Origin: Rhizophagus irregularis
Taxonomy: Eukaryota; Glomeromycota; Glomeromycetes; Glomerales; Glomeraceae
Assembly (NCBI RefSeq): GCF_026210795.1
Contig: NC_089457.1
Span: 744,001-808,000, forward strand
Direction: 5' to 3'
Length of the DNA stretch: 64,000 nucleotides
Shown here piece after piece: positions 43,817 through 56,060 of this stretch. Numbering within the stretch: position 1 is the first letter of the stretch; every line of letters starts with the position of its first letter. Under the pieces are notes generated by a model. It saw nothing but the letters and a program-made list of their open reading frames with translations. It searched no databases and had not been told where the DNA came from. The translations under genes were made by a program, and so were the position numbers.

Positions 43817-45868
43817 GGTATGCTACAAAGCAAAGACTACTAGTGAACTTCCATTTGAAGCTAGTGCTATTAAAGATCTTGAATATATTAGAAGGTATCA
43901 TCAATATTTAAATTTTGATATTAATTTATATTATTGATACTGATTTAAATTGATTTTACAGAGCATCTACGAGTAAATCTAAAGTATATATAAAACCCAT
44001 TATTGACAATTTATGTGAATCTTCCGACAGTTCAACTGACGATGAGGAAATTGAATCACCTGATGGCTCACTTCAGAACCTCATGAAGGATTTCCAACGC
44101 AAATTACAAGACCAATATATTAATAGTAACACTACTATTCATATAACTGTAAACGAAAATTATATTGTTAAATCATTATTTCAATGGGTTAAGGATGCAA
44201 GTGATGATGATTTATTGCGTCGTCCATCAATCGTATTGGTTTTAGAAGAGTAAATAATTTAATATTAATAATTTGTTTTTTGTTTTTATTTTAAACTTAT
44301 TTTTCTTTATTACAAATTTTAGTGTAACAGATACTGGAGGCGTTTTCCGTCAAATAATATCAACTTTCTGGAACAAAGTCCTTGAATGTGATTTGTACTT
44401 TACAAATGGGATAATCGATAACACAACAGAATCTCATATTCTAGGCAAAATGTTATTTTGGACCATCTTACACTGTGGTCTATGGCCACAGTGGCTTCAC
44501 AAATTGCATATACAATATTTTATTGATGAAAAAATAGACGTGGTGAACGTTCTAAAAACAACTAATCATAATGTTTATCGCTTATATCGTCAAATAAAAC
44601 ACAATATTGACGCTAAAAAATCATTAAATGTATATTTAAGCAATAGAGAAATTGATGTAAGTATAATTTAAATTTAGTATAATTTTTTTAAATAAAAAAA
44701 AATTAAATTATAAATTAATTTTTAATACTTAGGGTGAATTTAGTTCTTTAAGTAAAGAAGAACAAGCTGCTTTTATAGCAGAATATGAAATTATCACCAT
44801 AAGAAAAAAAGCTCTTGAGGAATTAAAACTTGGATTCGATAGATTTAACATTATTAATGTAAGTTTGACATACTATAAAATACTCAGATTAATATTTATA
44901 TTACTTAATTGAAACTTTCATTTTTTAGGAGTTAAAAAACAACTGCAATTATCATAATTTAGTTCGGGAGCTTTACTACAAATTTACATACGAAATTATA
45001 ATGAATCAATTTGATTGCGACCATGTGGAACTTCAGGCACTCCATAAACCTGAATATCTTCAACTATTTAACAAGTTTAAAGAGATGTTAAAGTCTATGA
45101 GTGAAACGGAATTAAAAATTGTAATGAAATTTATCACAGGAGCAGAAATAATTCCAGCAATTCCCAAAATTAAGGTATTGCAAATACTTTCATTAATTTT
45201 ATCATTAAATTAAAATATATTTAATATTAAATTTCAATTAGATCTCATGGATTAACCTTAAACCAGAAGAAACTTCTCTCTGGGTAAATCGATTACCACG
45301 TGCCTCTACATGCGGAAATATGTTAACCTTATGTGAAAATTACGAAATGTCCAATGAAGGATTTAATTTCTTTAAAAATGATCTATATGTTGGATTTATG
45401 AATTACGAAGCTTTCTCAGAGTCCGTATATTCAAGAACTTACAATATTAATTATTCTTTACAAGATGAAATTAGGAATGCAATGGAAATCTCACCAAGTT
45501 CACCAAGTTCTTCTACCGTTGTGACCCCAATTCGATTATCAACAGCTCAATTTAATTCAACATCTACGGTTAGATCTTCTGGTAATTCACTTGATAATGC
45601 TATTTTTATTGATGATGCAAACAACAATTCTTTAGAATTAAATGCAGATTCTCATCAGGTAACATTTTAACTAAATTATTATAAAAAAATTATTTAAATA
45701 AGATTTAATAATGAATTCTTAAACATAGAACTCTTAAACTTTTAGACCGCTAGTTTGAATACAGAAAGTCAAAGAGAATACCGATGGGTAAATGTTAACC
45801 CTTTAGAACGAAGAACAAGGAGGAGGAACAATGATTCCGAAGTTGAGGGCAAAACAACAAATAATTAG
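43817..45868 (+). CDS. Protein with a HECT-type ubiquitin ligase C-terminal lobe (5' end not found)
   Basis: Exons 43817..43894, 43962..44249, 44323..44656, 44733..44858, 44929..45174, 45242..45658 and 45746..45868 all join in phase. The first must be internal because a phase-1 base and an AG acceptor precede it. An acidic, Ser-rich linker (CESSDSSTDDEEIESPDGS) leads to the HECT-like body: VTDTGGVFRQII, GKMLFWTILHCGLWPQWLH, then MKFITGAEIIPAIP and LPRASTCGNMLTL. The last matches the HECT active-site motif LPxAxTCxxxL, with the catalytic Cys conserved. The typical HECT N-lobe is short or divergent, as in G2E3-like ligases. After it come a low-complexity tail and a basic end, RRTRRRNND. Likely an E3 ligase or a derivative; activity not assured. 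Confidence 0.65.
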
Positions 45869-47440
45869 GGCTATCTCTATTAAAGTTTAAATATATTTTA
45901 TCAAAATTGTAGCAATCAAATTTTGAATATATTGATGATAAATGAAATTTATTTTGTACGTAATGAAAATATTCAAGTATCTTTTATTATTAATCTTTTC
46001 TCTCCCCTTGGTCAAACGATGAAGAATCGGTATATTAATTAAGAACCGGTTAAGAATTAGTTTCTGAGTGAAATTCACAATAATTAGTTATTGCTCAGTA
46101 AAATCATCGATGGTCCATATGGTTAGAAAATGATCTACATTCTAATAGAACATGCATAATATCGAACAATGGGCTGTGCGACACAAATTCCTCCTAAATC
46201 TGCATAGTTCATAAGTTTGAAGTAAAGTAAAAAGCTTTTACACATTAACTGTTAACACCAGAAATCTAGAATTAAATAAATGGTTTGTTGGTTTTTCTTT
46301 TTTATTTTTTATAGATTCTTACTTCTCCGAAGGGAACTTTTGCGCCATTACCTATATGAAATGTCCTTTGGATGCAGGTAGATCTTTTTTTCAGTGAAAA
46401 TTTCGGGAATTGACTTCAAGAAACGCATTAATATTCCTTTTATTTTATTTTTTGTAGGTTCCATATTCATTGGACGTGGGTAGGTTATTTTTTAATGGAA
46501 TTTCCAGAATTGACAAAAGAAATGTGTCGACGTTTAACATTTATTTTAGATATGGGTATATTATTTTTTTTTTAGGTTTTAAAACGGACTTTAAAATACA
46601 CATTAACGGATCTTTTCTTTAATTTTTATAGGTTTTAGGCTTCGATTCTTTGGAGATAAGTGTGTAAGCATTGATACTTCAAACCTTTTGCTTTTCTTGC
46701 TTCTTTTAGGAAACATTTTACTCATATTTCCTTTTTTCTTTCTGGACTTCATTTCTTGGTTAATGGGTTTTACTGCAAAGCAGGACACTCAAACGAATAA
46801 CTGGTGACCTGATACCAACCAAGGACAGAAATAAAAAAAAAATAACTAAAAAGGTTTTAGTGTTAAGTTTCAAATATTTTTTCTTTTCTTCTTTTAGGAA
46901 GCATATTATAAACATTTTCTTTTTTATCTTTGTAGGATCCGGGCGAAATTCCTGGATGGTGCTATAACAAGAAGTACTGTAAGTCGGTTTTGATACTTTG
47001 AAACTTTACTATTCTTTTCTTAAGAATTATCCATTAGGGATGACTTTGAGTACGAGTACTAATTATTTAAGGTATGGTAGTATAAGGGTTAGAATTTTAG
47101 GAAATTAACTTTTAGCTAATGTTTCCTTTCAATTTATTTAGAAACAACCAAATTCTCTAGGGTATATTGATGTGGAAACTTTGACATATACTTATATTTG
47201 TTGTTAATGGTTTGGAACATTGTTCCAGTCGGTTCGATTCCAACAAACAACTATACAAAATTCTAATATTTCATAATAATAATAAAGTACAATGCATATA
47301 GTAAGTATAAAATCAAGATATCATTGTGATATTTTTCGTTAAAAAAAAATTTCCTGTGTAGGATCATTATACAGCTCCTCCTATCTATCTTACCAAATAC
47401 TCCGATATCAATATTTTTTATTTTTACCAAGTTGAAATTT
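45869..47440. other. Non-coding, with repeated acceptor-like T/C tracts
   Basis: From 46310 to 46960, pyrimidine tracts ending in AG (TTTTTTATAG, TTTTTTTGTAG, TTCTTTTAGG) recur every 60-130 bp, each followed by a short segment and often by a GTAGG or GTAAG donor. They resemble the microexon-like units at 51.4-53.1 kb but share little sequence. No reading frame connects them. Confidence 0.4.
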
Positions 47441-47969
47441 TTCTGTTGTTGTGTTCTCTCTATCTCTTACAGGAATTTTTCACATACCGGTACATTCTAT
47501 TTTCCTCCTTTCACTTTCTGTCACACCTAACACGTTTCCTACCACCAACACACTCTTTTTTGCTATTTTTTGCTATTGCTTACATTACAGTTGTTCGCCC
47601 TAAGGTTCTTAATTATCATCACATTATTTTTTCTAAATCTGATTTAAAAGCTGCTATTGAATCCAAAAAAAAAGAAGCTGAAACCTAAAAAAGAAATATG
47701 AAAGTTAATAATAAATAATGATACGAAAAGAAATAAGAAAATAAATACACACCCGGTCATCAAAAAAGTATGATGATTATCAGGTAAAACCAATTATTTA
47801 AATAAAGAGGGGGACGAAAGAGAGGGAAAAAAAAGAAAGGAAGAACGGAAAAGAGCAATTACAAAAGAGAGCGAAGTAAAAAAGTTTTTATCTTCTTTCT
47901 AATCTTCAATTTTTCACGTTAGATCTTGCATTTGATAATGTTTCCTAAATAATCAACTTCCATCAAGTA

Positions 47970-48265
47970 TGATGCTCCTAACGACAAAGATCAATGCACA
48001 CCTGAGCTTGATTCTTGATTTCAACAGACTCCTCCAACCTGAATTTTGGATGTGCTTAATTTTCTCCTACCAGTCAAACATTTAAAATCTCTTTATTACA
48101 TTTACATTCTACAACTAATAGATAATTGTGATGCTCCTAACGACAAAGATCAATGTCCACCTGATTTTGATTTCAAAAACTTTCCCCAACCACGAATTTA
48201 ATTTCTCCTCCCAGTCAAACATTTAAAATTTGTCCTCTTTATCACATTTATGTTCATCTAGCATT
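47970..48265. repeat. Direct duplication, about 165-bp period
   Basis: GATGCTCCTAACGACAAAGA starts near 47971 and again near 48131. In both copies CCAGTCAAACATTTAAAAT follows about 90-110 bp later. Copy 2 is shorter by internal deletion. Coding sense is not preserved. Confidence 0.65.
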
Positions 48266-48911
48266 CACAACGTCAATTAATTTTACGTAAATATATGCTT
48301 TCACCCCTTTAATTTCTGAAACAAGCATACTTAGATTTCTCCATGGCCATATACTGGTGATATTTGACCTCCTATTTTTTTTACTCTATTTCTTCCTGTT
48401 CCTCTCACTATTCCTCCTGTTTTTCTGGATTAGGTTCATGAATATAATTATAGTCTTAAATTCATACATTTCCCCTTTCCTTCTGACAATTATTAACTGT
48501 TTTCTTCTTTCCCTCCTTAGAGATACGACTGGTATATATATATAGCATCTTCTACGATACCTATTCACCTTTTTATTATTCATCCCATTTTTCCAGTTCT
48601 ATGTTCTTTACTTTTCTTGCTATATTTATTTCTTAGCTTTCCTGGTTGCTTTTAATGCAATAACTAGGTGAGAAAAAAGTCGAATGTAATTTAATAATTG
48701 CATCCAATCACGTGTTTCTGACAATGAAAATTGGATTATCAAAATGGTGACTATTTTTTAAATCAGGATTGACATTTTTTTAAACGTCAATACATCTACT
48801 CGCATATATTTTAGACGCGTTCTTTATTTAGTTTAGTAAAAAATTATATGGGTTAATTGGCTTTTTTTTTTTATTAAGATCTTTAATTTTCCATAAACCC
48901 ATAAATACAGT

Positions 48912-50535
48912 ATGGCATTAAATTTTCCTACTGTTGAGGAACAACAATTTGAAGACTTTTCTACTACAATAATACAAAATTCAATGAACTTTCTTGGTAG
49001 CGGTGATATTAATGCGTTAGAATTGTGTGTGGAAAGATTGAATCTCTTGTCAGCAATGTACTCATATTTATTAAACGTAAGAGAACGACCATACTATATC
49101 ACTCAAATAAATACAATTTTACTGCTTAAAGACCAGTTGGAAACTCAGATTGAAAATTTGCAAAACGAAAGTTCAAACATTAATAGCAGGTTGGTTTCTT
49201 TTAAACCAACAGGCAGAAGATATAAAGTAATCATTTTGGAATGTACATTACGCTTATTAAGACAGGAAGGTTTTGAATGGACCCAGATTGCTGAAATTTT
49301 TGGGGTTTCAACAAAAACTATATATCGACGCTAAAAAGAATATAACATACCAGATGACTTAGCATCTTATACAGAAATAACCAACGAACAACTTGATGAT
49401 CTTATTAGAGATTTGAGGGCTGAGCATCCCTTCTTTGGACAAGTTCTTTTAATGGGATCATTACGCTCATTAGGAATAAGAATTCCGCATCAACGGTTGC
49501 GTGAATCACTGCAACGAATTGATACTTTTAGTGTTCTCAACCGTTGGTCCAGCATTATCCCGAGGAGAGTATATAACGTAGCTGGCCCCAATTGCCTCTG
49601 GCATATTGATGGCAATCACAAACTGATACGATGGAAGTTTGTGATCCATGGTGGGATAGATGGGTATTCACGATTAATTACTTATCTAAGATGCTCAGGA
49701 AACAATAAGGCTGAAACTGTATTACACGCTTTTACAGAAGCATGCAATACTTATGAAACTCCTAGTCGTGTTCGAGCAGATAGAGGAGGAGAAAACATTC
49801 GAGTTCAACGTTATATGGAGTCATTTAGAGGAAATGGCCGAGGTAGTTTTATAGCTGGTTCATCCGTACATAACCAATGCATCGAAAGGCTGTGGGTTGA
49901 TCTTAAGCGCATATTAAAGATTTACATTATTGCTTTTAATTATTTAGAGGAAAATTGCGGTTTAGATATTGACAATACTGTATATATGTTCTGTTTACAT
50001 TATGTATATATTCCAAGAATTAATAATACTTTAAAATTATTCGCGGATGCATGGAATTTGCATTCAATCCGGACAGAACATAATTTGAATCTGACACAAC
50101 TTTTTACTCGAGGAATGTTACAATATGGAATAAGAGGGATTGAAAATAATTTAGTAAGTAATTTAGAAGAATACGGCATATATTGGGATGGTCCTATATA
50201 TACTTTTCGTCAAAATGACAAAATACTAATTAAATTTATTTTGACAGACATAATGTATTTTGACAGACGTAATTAATTCATAGTAATTTTATAATAAATA
50301 GTGAATTGGTCCGTTCGCCGAAATACGACGTAATTAATTAGCGGAGAAGTATAGTCCTATACCAACTATTGAATCTGACACAGTTACGGTTAACGAACCA
50401 ACAAATATTTTAAATGCCAATCAATCTTTAAATTTAGCTTCTAGAATTGACCCTTTACAAACAGATGAATGTTATGGAATTAATGTTTATTTGGAATGTG
50501 TATGTACCGTTGCTGATATATTACAAAATTCTTAA
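48912..50535 (+). pseudogene. DDE integrase/transposase, one internal stop and a 61-bp insertion
   Basis: The first frame runs from ATG 48912 to a TAA at 49332-49334. It holds an N-terminal helical part and a helix-turn-helix (WTQIAEIFGVSTKTIYRR). The same frame then continues with [20 protein letters not shown] and an rve-type catalytic core: LWHIDGNHK (first Asp), RADRGGEN (second Asp) and [13 protein letters not shown] (Glu). The open frame ends at 50276, but if a 61-bp insert bounded by the direct repeat GACGTAATTAATT (50266 and 50327) is set aside, the frame goes on to TAA 50533-50535 (tail TIESDTVTVNEPTN). An element of this class moves by cut-and-paste or copy-in of DNA; ends were not found. 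Damage is light, so it is recent or an assembly artefact explains part of it. Confidence 0.75.
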
Positions 50536-51380
50536 TTACAGTAGAAAAAAATAAATCTTATGATTAACATTTAAAACTGTATAAATGATTTATTATATTG
50601 TTTTAAAGTTCACTATGTATTATCGTGTACTGTTTTTTGTTTGTATAAATTGGCCTGCAAACTTTTTAATTAAATTACTGCATCTACAATGCAATTTTGA
50701 CATAATGATTATGCAATTCATTCTAACCATAAATATTCTAACTGGCAATTTAATTTTTGTGAAAAATCAGTAATGACAATTTATATTGATTCTAGATAAA
50801 ATCACATATTACTAATTTTAAAATTTTCTTATTCTACATATTTTATTTTAAAGATCTATTAATTAAGTTTTAATAGAATTTATATTCTAATAAAAGGAAT
50901 CAATAATAATAAGTAATTTATTTGGATTAACTTAAAATATTTACTAAAATTTATAATCTAATACTATTAGATTAGATTACAATTTTAATTAATTTAATTA
51001 ATCCATTAACACAAATTATTCTTTATTATTTTTTTTATTTTTTTTAAAAGTGCTATAATATAAATTTTTATATATTGCAATTAATAAGATCAGAATTTTC
51101 TTAAAAATAATTAAAGTAAACTAGCATCTTTAATAATACTATCTAATATTTAAAAAACACTGCAATCACGTGGGCGTTATGTTTAGACTACCCACATAAA
51201 TAACTATTTACAAATTATGTAACCGCAGTGCATGACCACATGATGCAATAACAATAAAAATATGTTACGGGCAGCTACGCGTAACTTTTACTTTTTTATT
51301 TCCTTTCCTTTCTTTAACAACGAAAAAAGAGAAGCAAAAAAAAAAAAAAGAACCCACCGCGCGTACCTAAATGGAAAGAA
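50536..51380. other. Intergenic, extremely AT-rich then purine-rich
   Basis: No gene. From 50800 to 51110 nearly all bases are A or T. TGCAATCACGTGGGCG near 51160 resembles GCATCCAATCACGTG near 48700, which might be related to element ends, but I could not pair them. Confidence 0.35.
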
Positions 51381-52225
51381 AGTAGAGGTTAAAACGAACG
51401 AAAAACAAAACAAAACAAACAAAAAATGAAAACAAGTCGCACCTTAGAGCCGAAGAGCCGGACTTAAAATGGAGAGAGTAAAGGTAAAAACGAGCGAAAA
51501 GCGAAACAAAACAAATAACACAAACAAAACGAAACAAAAAACGCACCTTAGGCCTTAGGGTTGAAGAGCTGAAAGAACTGGGACCTAAATGAAGAGGGTA
51601 GAGGTTATAACGAACGAAAAACGAAATGAAACAAAACAAAGCGGAACAAGCGAAAACAAAGAAAAACTTACCTGGAATCTCGCGTTAAAAAGAGGACTGA
51701 CCAAAAAGAGGACTGACCTAAAGAAAAAAAAAAGAAAAGGTTAGCAACCTCTAACTAAAGGGAAAATGAAAGAAAGAGAGCTCTACCTACCCGGATTCCG
51801 ATGCTGAAAAGAGGACTGACCTAAAGAAAAAAAAATGAAGGAGTTAGCAACCTCTAACTAAAGGAAAGCGAAAGAAAGAGTGCTCTACCTACCCGGATTC
51901 CGATGCTGAAAAAAGGACCGACCTAAAGAAAAAAAAAGAGAGAGGTTAGAAACTTCTAACGAAAGAGAAATTGAAAGAAAGAAAAAATACGAACCTGATA
52001 GAAGAATACCGAATACTGACCTACAAAAAAAGAAAAAGAATCCTGAAGGCGTCGTCCTACAAGAAAGAGAATCCCGAAGTGTCGTCCTACAAGAAAGAGA
52101 ATCCCGAAGCGTCATCCTACAAGAAAGAATTCCGAAGCATCGTCTTACAAGAAAGAGAATACCGAACTGACCTACAAAAAAGAAAAGAACTCTATAGCCA
52201 TGGTACGTATTTTTTTCCTGACCTA
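51381..52225 (-). repeat. Array of microexon-like units on the minus strand
   Basis: Read on the minus strand, a T/C tract ending CTTTAG is followed by 20-50 bases and then GTAAGT, GTAGGT or GTGCGT. Three units near 51660-51720, 51790-51835 and 51890-51930 share GTCAGTCCTCTTTTCAGCAT followed by CGGAATCCGG. Further units near 51440 and 51550 have GGCTCTAAG|GTGCG-like ends. At 52040-52160, four 31-bp units with TCCTACAAGAAAGAGAATCC (plus strand) repeat the acceptor-like part. Seen directly; splicing is inferred. Confidence 0.6.
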
Positions 52226-52239
52226 AGATCAGCGAAATT

Positions 52240-52480
52240 TTAGGTTATGAATTTTTTACTGACCCAGTTATTGCACGACGTCGTCGTTAGTCCGAAATGA
52301 AAGGTATAGACGATGAACATCGAACATGCAACTCTCGAAGACCCATAAGCTTTGACGTTTATTTCAACCTCAGTTTCTTGTGATGGTTGAGATTGAGGTT
52401 GAGAATTTCCTTGATCATCCAAAATATCCAAATTCATTTGATTATTCGAAACTGAAGTACTTGGTGATGATAACAAGGAT
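52240..52480 (-). CDS. Possible coding exon fragment, Gln/Pro-rich
   Basis: After a strong acceptor (TTTTTTTGTAG near 52490) the minus strand encodes LLSSPSTSVSNNQMNLDILD, then DQGNSQPQSQPSQETEVEIN and VKAYG. This composition looks like a disordered part of a real protein, unlike the repeat around it. The downstream half (VACSMFIVYTF...) looks like intron. No start codon or partner exon was found, so it is an orphan exon at most. Confidence 0.3.
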
Positions 52481-52739
52481 ATGAACGACCTACAAAAAAA
52501 AGAAAGAATCTCGGAGCGAAAAAAGCACCGAACTGAACCTACGAACTGATCTACAAAAAAAGAAAAAGAAGAAGAGAATCCCGGGGCGTCGTCCTATAAA
52601 AAAGAGAATACCGAACTGACCTATAAAAAAAAAGAATCCCGTAGTGTCGTCCTGCAAGAAAGTACCGACCTACCAAAAAAAGAAAAAGGATCCAACGCCC
52701 TACAAAAAAAGGGGATCCTGACTGATAAAAAGAAAAAAA

Positions 52740-53135
52740 AATAAAATGGCTTTGAAGTAAGTATTCGCGTTATTTTTTATTTCTTTTTTTTTTTTGATTT
52801 AGGAACGCTACTAACGTTCCTTTTCCTTTCTTTTTCTTTAGGAATGAACTCGAATATTACTGGACTCAAGATTTTGGTTTTGGAGTGAGTATTTGTGTTT
52901 GTTGTTTCTTTTTCTTTTTTGATTTGGAACACTACTAATGTTCCTTTTCTTTTCTTTCTTTTTCTTTAGGGACGGACTTGGACTCCAGATTTTGGCCTTG
53001 AAGTGAGTATTTGCATTTGTTTTTTTGTTTCTTTTTTGGTTTTTTTTTTGATTTAGGAATGCTATTAACGTTCCTTTTCCTTTCTTTTCTTTAGGAATGT
53101 ACTCGGATATTACTGGACTCAAGATTTCGGTTTTG
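52740..53135 (+). repeat. Plus-strand array of microexon-like units, about 128-bp period
   Basis: Three units each have TTTGATTTAGGAACGCTACT-like sequence with an AACGTTCC hairpin, a long C/T tract, CTTTAG, 34-43 bases ending GATTTTGGTTTTGGA, and GTGAGTATTTGTGTTT. Exon-like parts start at about 52842, 52970 and 53097. A fourth unit lies at 56690-56835, beyond the 3.5-kb element, so that element was inserted into this array. Confidence 0.65.
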
Positions 53136-53344
53136 GAGTGAATATTTGTGTTGTTTCATCAGGAAATTTTATAGCGCGAAAAATTGCGTAAGTTTACGAT
53201 TTTGTAAGTTTACGAAAGTTTATGGCATAATATTTCGAAAAATTTCAAAATATTACGTAAGTTTACAATTTCGTAAGATTTATGTGATATTACGGTTAAA
53301 ATATTACGTAAGTTTTCAATATCGTAAGATTTACGCAATATTAC

Positions 53345-53690
53345 GGTCAAAATATTCTGCAAATTTACGAAACTGTAAACCTGCGTAATATTACGGTTGA
53401 AATATTTCGAAAATTTACGAAACTGTAAACCTGCGTAATATTACGGTTGAAATATTTCGAAAATTTACGAAACTGTAAACCTGCGTAATATTACGGTTAA
53501 AATATTTCGAAAATTTACGAAACTTGTAAACCTGCGTAATATTACGGTTGAAATATTTCGAAAATTTACGAAACTGTAAACCTGCGTAATATTACGGTTA
53601 AAATATTTCGAAAATTTACGAAACTGTAAACCTGCGTAATATTACGGTTGAAATATTTCGAAAATTTACGAGATTGTAAACTGCATATGC
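53345..53690. repeat. 50-bp minisatellite in the left subterminal zone
   Basis: The unit contains CTGCGTAATATTACGGTTGA and ATATTTCGAAAATTTACGAA. CTGCGTAATA recurs at 53381, 53431, 53481, 53532, 53582 and 53632. Each unit has the palindrome CGTAATATTACG. Degenerate earlier units extend left to about 53170. Confidence 0.85.
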
Positions 53691-54018
53691 AGTAGAACGT
53701 ATACAAGGGGCATGTGATACTATTGAATAATCAAAAATAATATAAACACCTTTTCTTTTATATAAACACCAGTTTGGGAAAGCAAATTTATTTTTATTTA
53801 CGAATTTTTTATTATTTACAATTTTTATGTTAAAAATTAAAGTAAATTCTAATTTTTATTATAACTTAATAAAAAAAATACACATTTGATACTTGTTCGC
53901 TACTATTTTATAAAATAGTACCCAGGCTGTACGGCGTGGACGTCAGTATCAGTCACAGCCCAAAAAAAACGTGAGTCTCCAGCCGATATTTCTACTGATC
54001 TAGGGCCTAGCTACTCAC

Positions 54019-54677
54019 TTAATAAATAATAAAAAAATAAAAATAATTATCTTCTTCTACGATACGTAGGTAAGTTTCTCCCCTTGCCCCTCTACGATCG
54101 TCACGCGTGACTAAAATTGATCAAATTTATCAAATTTAAAACATGAACGTAAATATTAATTATAAATTTTATTATAGTATAATTACCCGGCCTCTCCCAA
54201 AATCTCGTTCTAAATTCGTGATAATATCTTGCGCCGGTACGCGTCCACAGCCGCCGCCCAGGGTTACCATTACGATAAAGGACATAGTTCTAAATATCAA
54301 AATCAGTTTGAATATTCGGTAAATACATTTAATTTATATGAATGTAATGTTATTTATTTACTTACATGGTAATCCCCTGACGAGGTTCCTCCACTTTTGG
54401 CTGCACTGTTGCCCGGAAACCCTCGTTCGAAATATTCTATTTATTCTGATTCAATTAAATGGATTGGTTAATTTGAATTTAAATTCTTTCTTAAAGAAAT
54501 TATAGATATTAGTCATATGAACCTATTGGCAACAGAGTCCCAAAAATCTTGGCGGCTTCTACCATTAATATTGTGGTAGGCGCGGTTTCTGTCTCGGCGT
54601 ATGTCAACAAGTTCGTCCATCATAGCCCAGTTCCAATGGACGTTATAGTGGGAACGACGACGTGTGTGGCGAGGCAT
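54019..54677 (-). CDS. Trihelix (Myb/SANT-like) protein inside the 3.5-kb element
   Basis: Exons 54677..54523 (MPRHTRRRSHYNVHWNWAMM, then the SANT-like helix 1-2 VDIRRDRNRAYHNINGRSRQ), 54436..54366 (VSGQQCSQKWRNLVRGLP, helix 3), 54289..54187 (RLWTRTGARYYHEFRTRFWE) and 54110..54019. The QCSQKWRNL motif and a tryptophan-rich start mark the trihelix fold. The 54366-54289 junction is not clean: the best donor leaves one base and the acceptor needs none, giving a stop, so one site may be wrong or the gene is damaged. GC content and codon use stand out against the AT-rich element around it. PIF/Harbinger transposons encode a Myb/SANT helper, which is one explanation; capture of a host gene is another. 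Confidence 0.55.
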
Positions 54678-54689
54678 TATTAGTAATTT

Positions 54690-55280
54690 GATTTTGGGAT
54701 GAGTAAAAATTTGAAAGAAAGTCGTAAAATGTCACTTTAAATAAAATTTGAACAATACCTCTTTGGTTTGATTTTATTTCTCGTTTCAATTAAAATTTAA
54801 TTTATTAGACTTTTCATCATTAAACATATTAATTAAATCTCATGCGGATATGGATTATCTAAATATAAATATCATGATTCTAAATATAAATATAAATCAC
54901 TTAATTTATTTTAATTTTTTTTTAAAAAAAAATCTTAGTTTGATTTCAATTAAAAATAATTAAAAATCATGTACATGTTTTGGTTATTTAAATATAAATA
55001 TCAATATATTATATTTAAAAATAAACCAATTTATTATTAGCACATTCTATTGAATTTTAAAAAAATCAATTTTTTTTTTAAAAAAAAATCACATATTTAA
55101 AAATAAAACAATTATATTCTGATTAAATATTTTGCGTACATTTCTTAAAAAAATCATAAAAAAAAATCTTGTACGTCGTACATGCAATTACTAAATATCA
55201 TCCCCTTGTGATAAATAAAAAATTACGCAACACAAATTCAACACAAACTCAACACAAATTTAACAAATTTAACGAAATTT
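54690..55280. other. AT-rich interior of the element, with two T/A tracts
   Basis: T9-A9 at 54915-54932 and T10-A9 at 55070-55088. Between 55226 and 55345 the words CAACACAAATTCAACACAAA repeat several times. No gene. Confidence 0.45.
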
Positions 55281-55469
55281 GGCTAAAATTAATAATTTTT
55301 TACCAGAATTATCAACACAAATTGAACACAAATTGAACACAAATTTCAGTCACGATTTATTTATGTCACACCCGCTATACGATGTACATGATTTCTGGCC
55401 AATCAAAATTAGGCTGATCCTTGCATCATTTAATCATTTAATCATGCACGCGTTTTTGTCTTATTTATT

Positions 55470-56060
55470 TTTGTTTCTTATTTCTTTATTCTTTTGTTCA
55501 ATATTTTTAATTTTTTTGTCTCTTCTTTCTATTATTTCTTTAATTATATACAATATATTTACATATATTTCATAATTTATTGCTTTGCAGGTATAGAAAT
55601 ATTTGTTTATTAATACTAATTATTTTCATTTTTTTTTACCTCTTTGTTATTTTGTATCGTAATACTAACAATAATATCCATGTTTCCTTTATTCCTTTTT
55701 ACTTGTACTTTAATACTAACGATACTAACAATACTAACAACATGTTTATTTTTTCCTTTCTCTTTATTTCTTTATTCTTTTGTTCAATTACTTTGCAGGT
55801 ATAGAAATATTTATTTATTAATACTAATTATTTTAATATTAACGCGTTTTTTTTACCTCTTTGTTACTTTATGTCGTAATACTAACAATACTATCTACGT
55901 TTCCTTTATTTCTTTTTACTTGTACTTTAATACTAACGATAATATCCATGTTTCTTTTACTCCTTTTACTGTTTCTTTAACTCTTTTTACCTTAATACTA
56001 ACAATAATAACAATATTTCTTTTATCTTTATATCTAATACTAACGTTACTATAGCTGTTT
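55470..56060. repeat. Tandem duplication about 210 bp, low-complexity
   Basis: TTTGCAGGTATAGAAATATT starts near 55584 and 55794, followed in both by TTATTAATACTAATTATTTT, TTACCTCTTTGTTA and CGTAATACTAACAATA. Shorter TTAATACTAACGATA units continue to 56050. The hydrophobic open frames across it come from T-richness. Confidence 0.65.

Noticed and set aside
47236-47250. GTTCGATTCC, like a tRNA T-loop
   Set aside because: No acceptor stem, D-arm or anticodon arm can be folded around it; the word is isolated.
47446-47688. Open frame ending KSDLKAAIESKKKEAET
   Set aside because: The last part could be an exon after a TTACATTACAG acceptor, but no partner exon or homologue is visible.
51367-52115. 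Minus-strand frames rich in Phe/Ser/Arg
   Set aside because: They are translations of the purine-rich microexon-like array and its repeated T/C tracts.
55279-56054. Hydrophobic open frames resembling membrane proteins
   Set aside because: They arise from T-rich tandem repeats in several frames at once and share no conserved positions.
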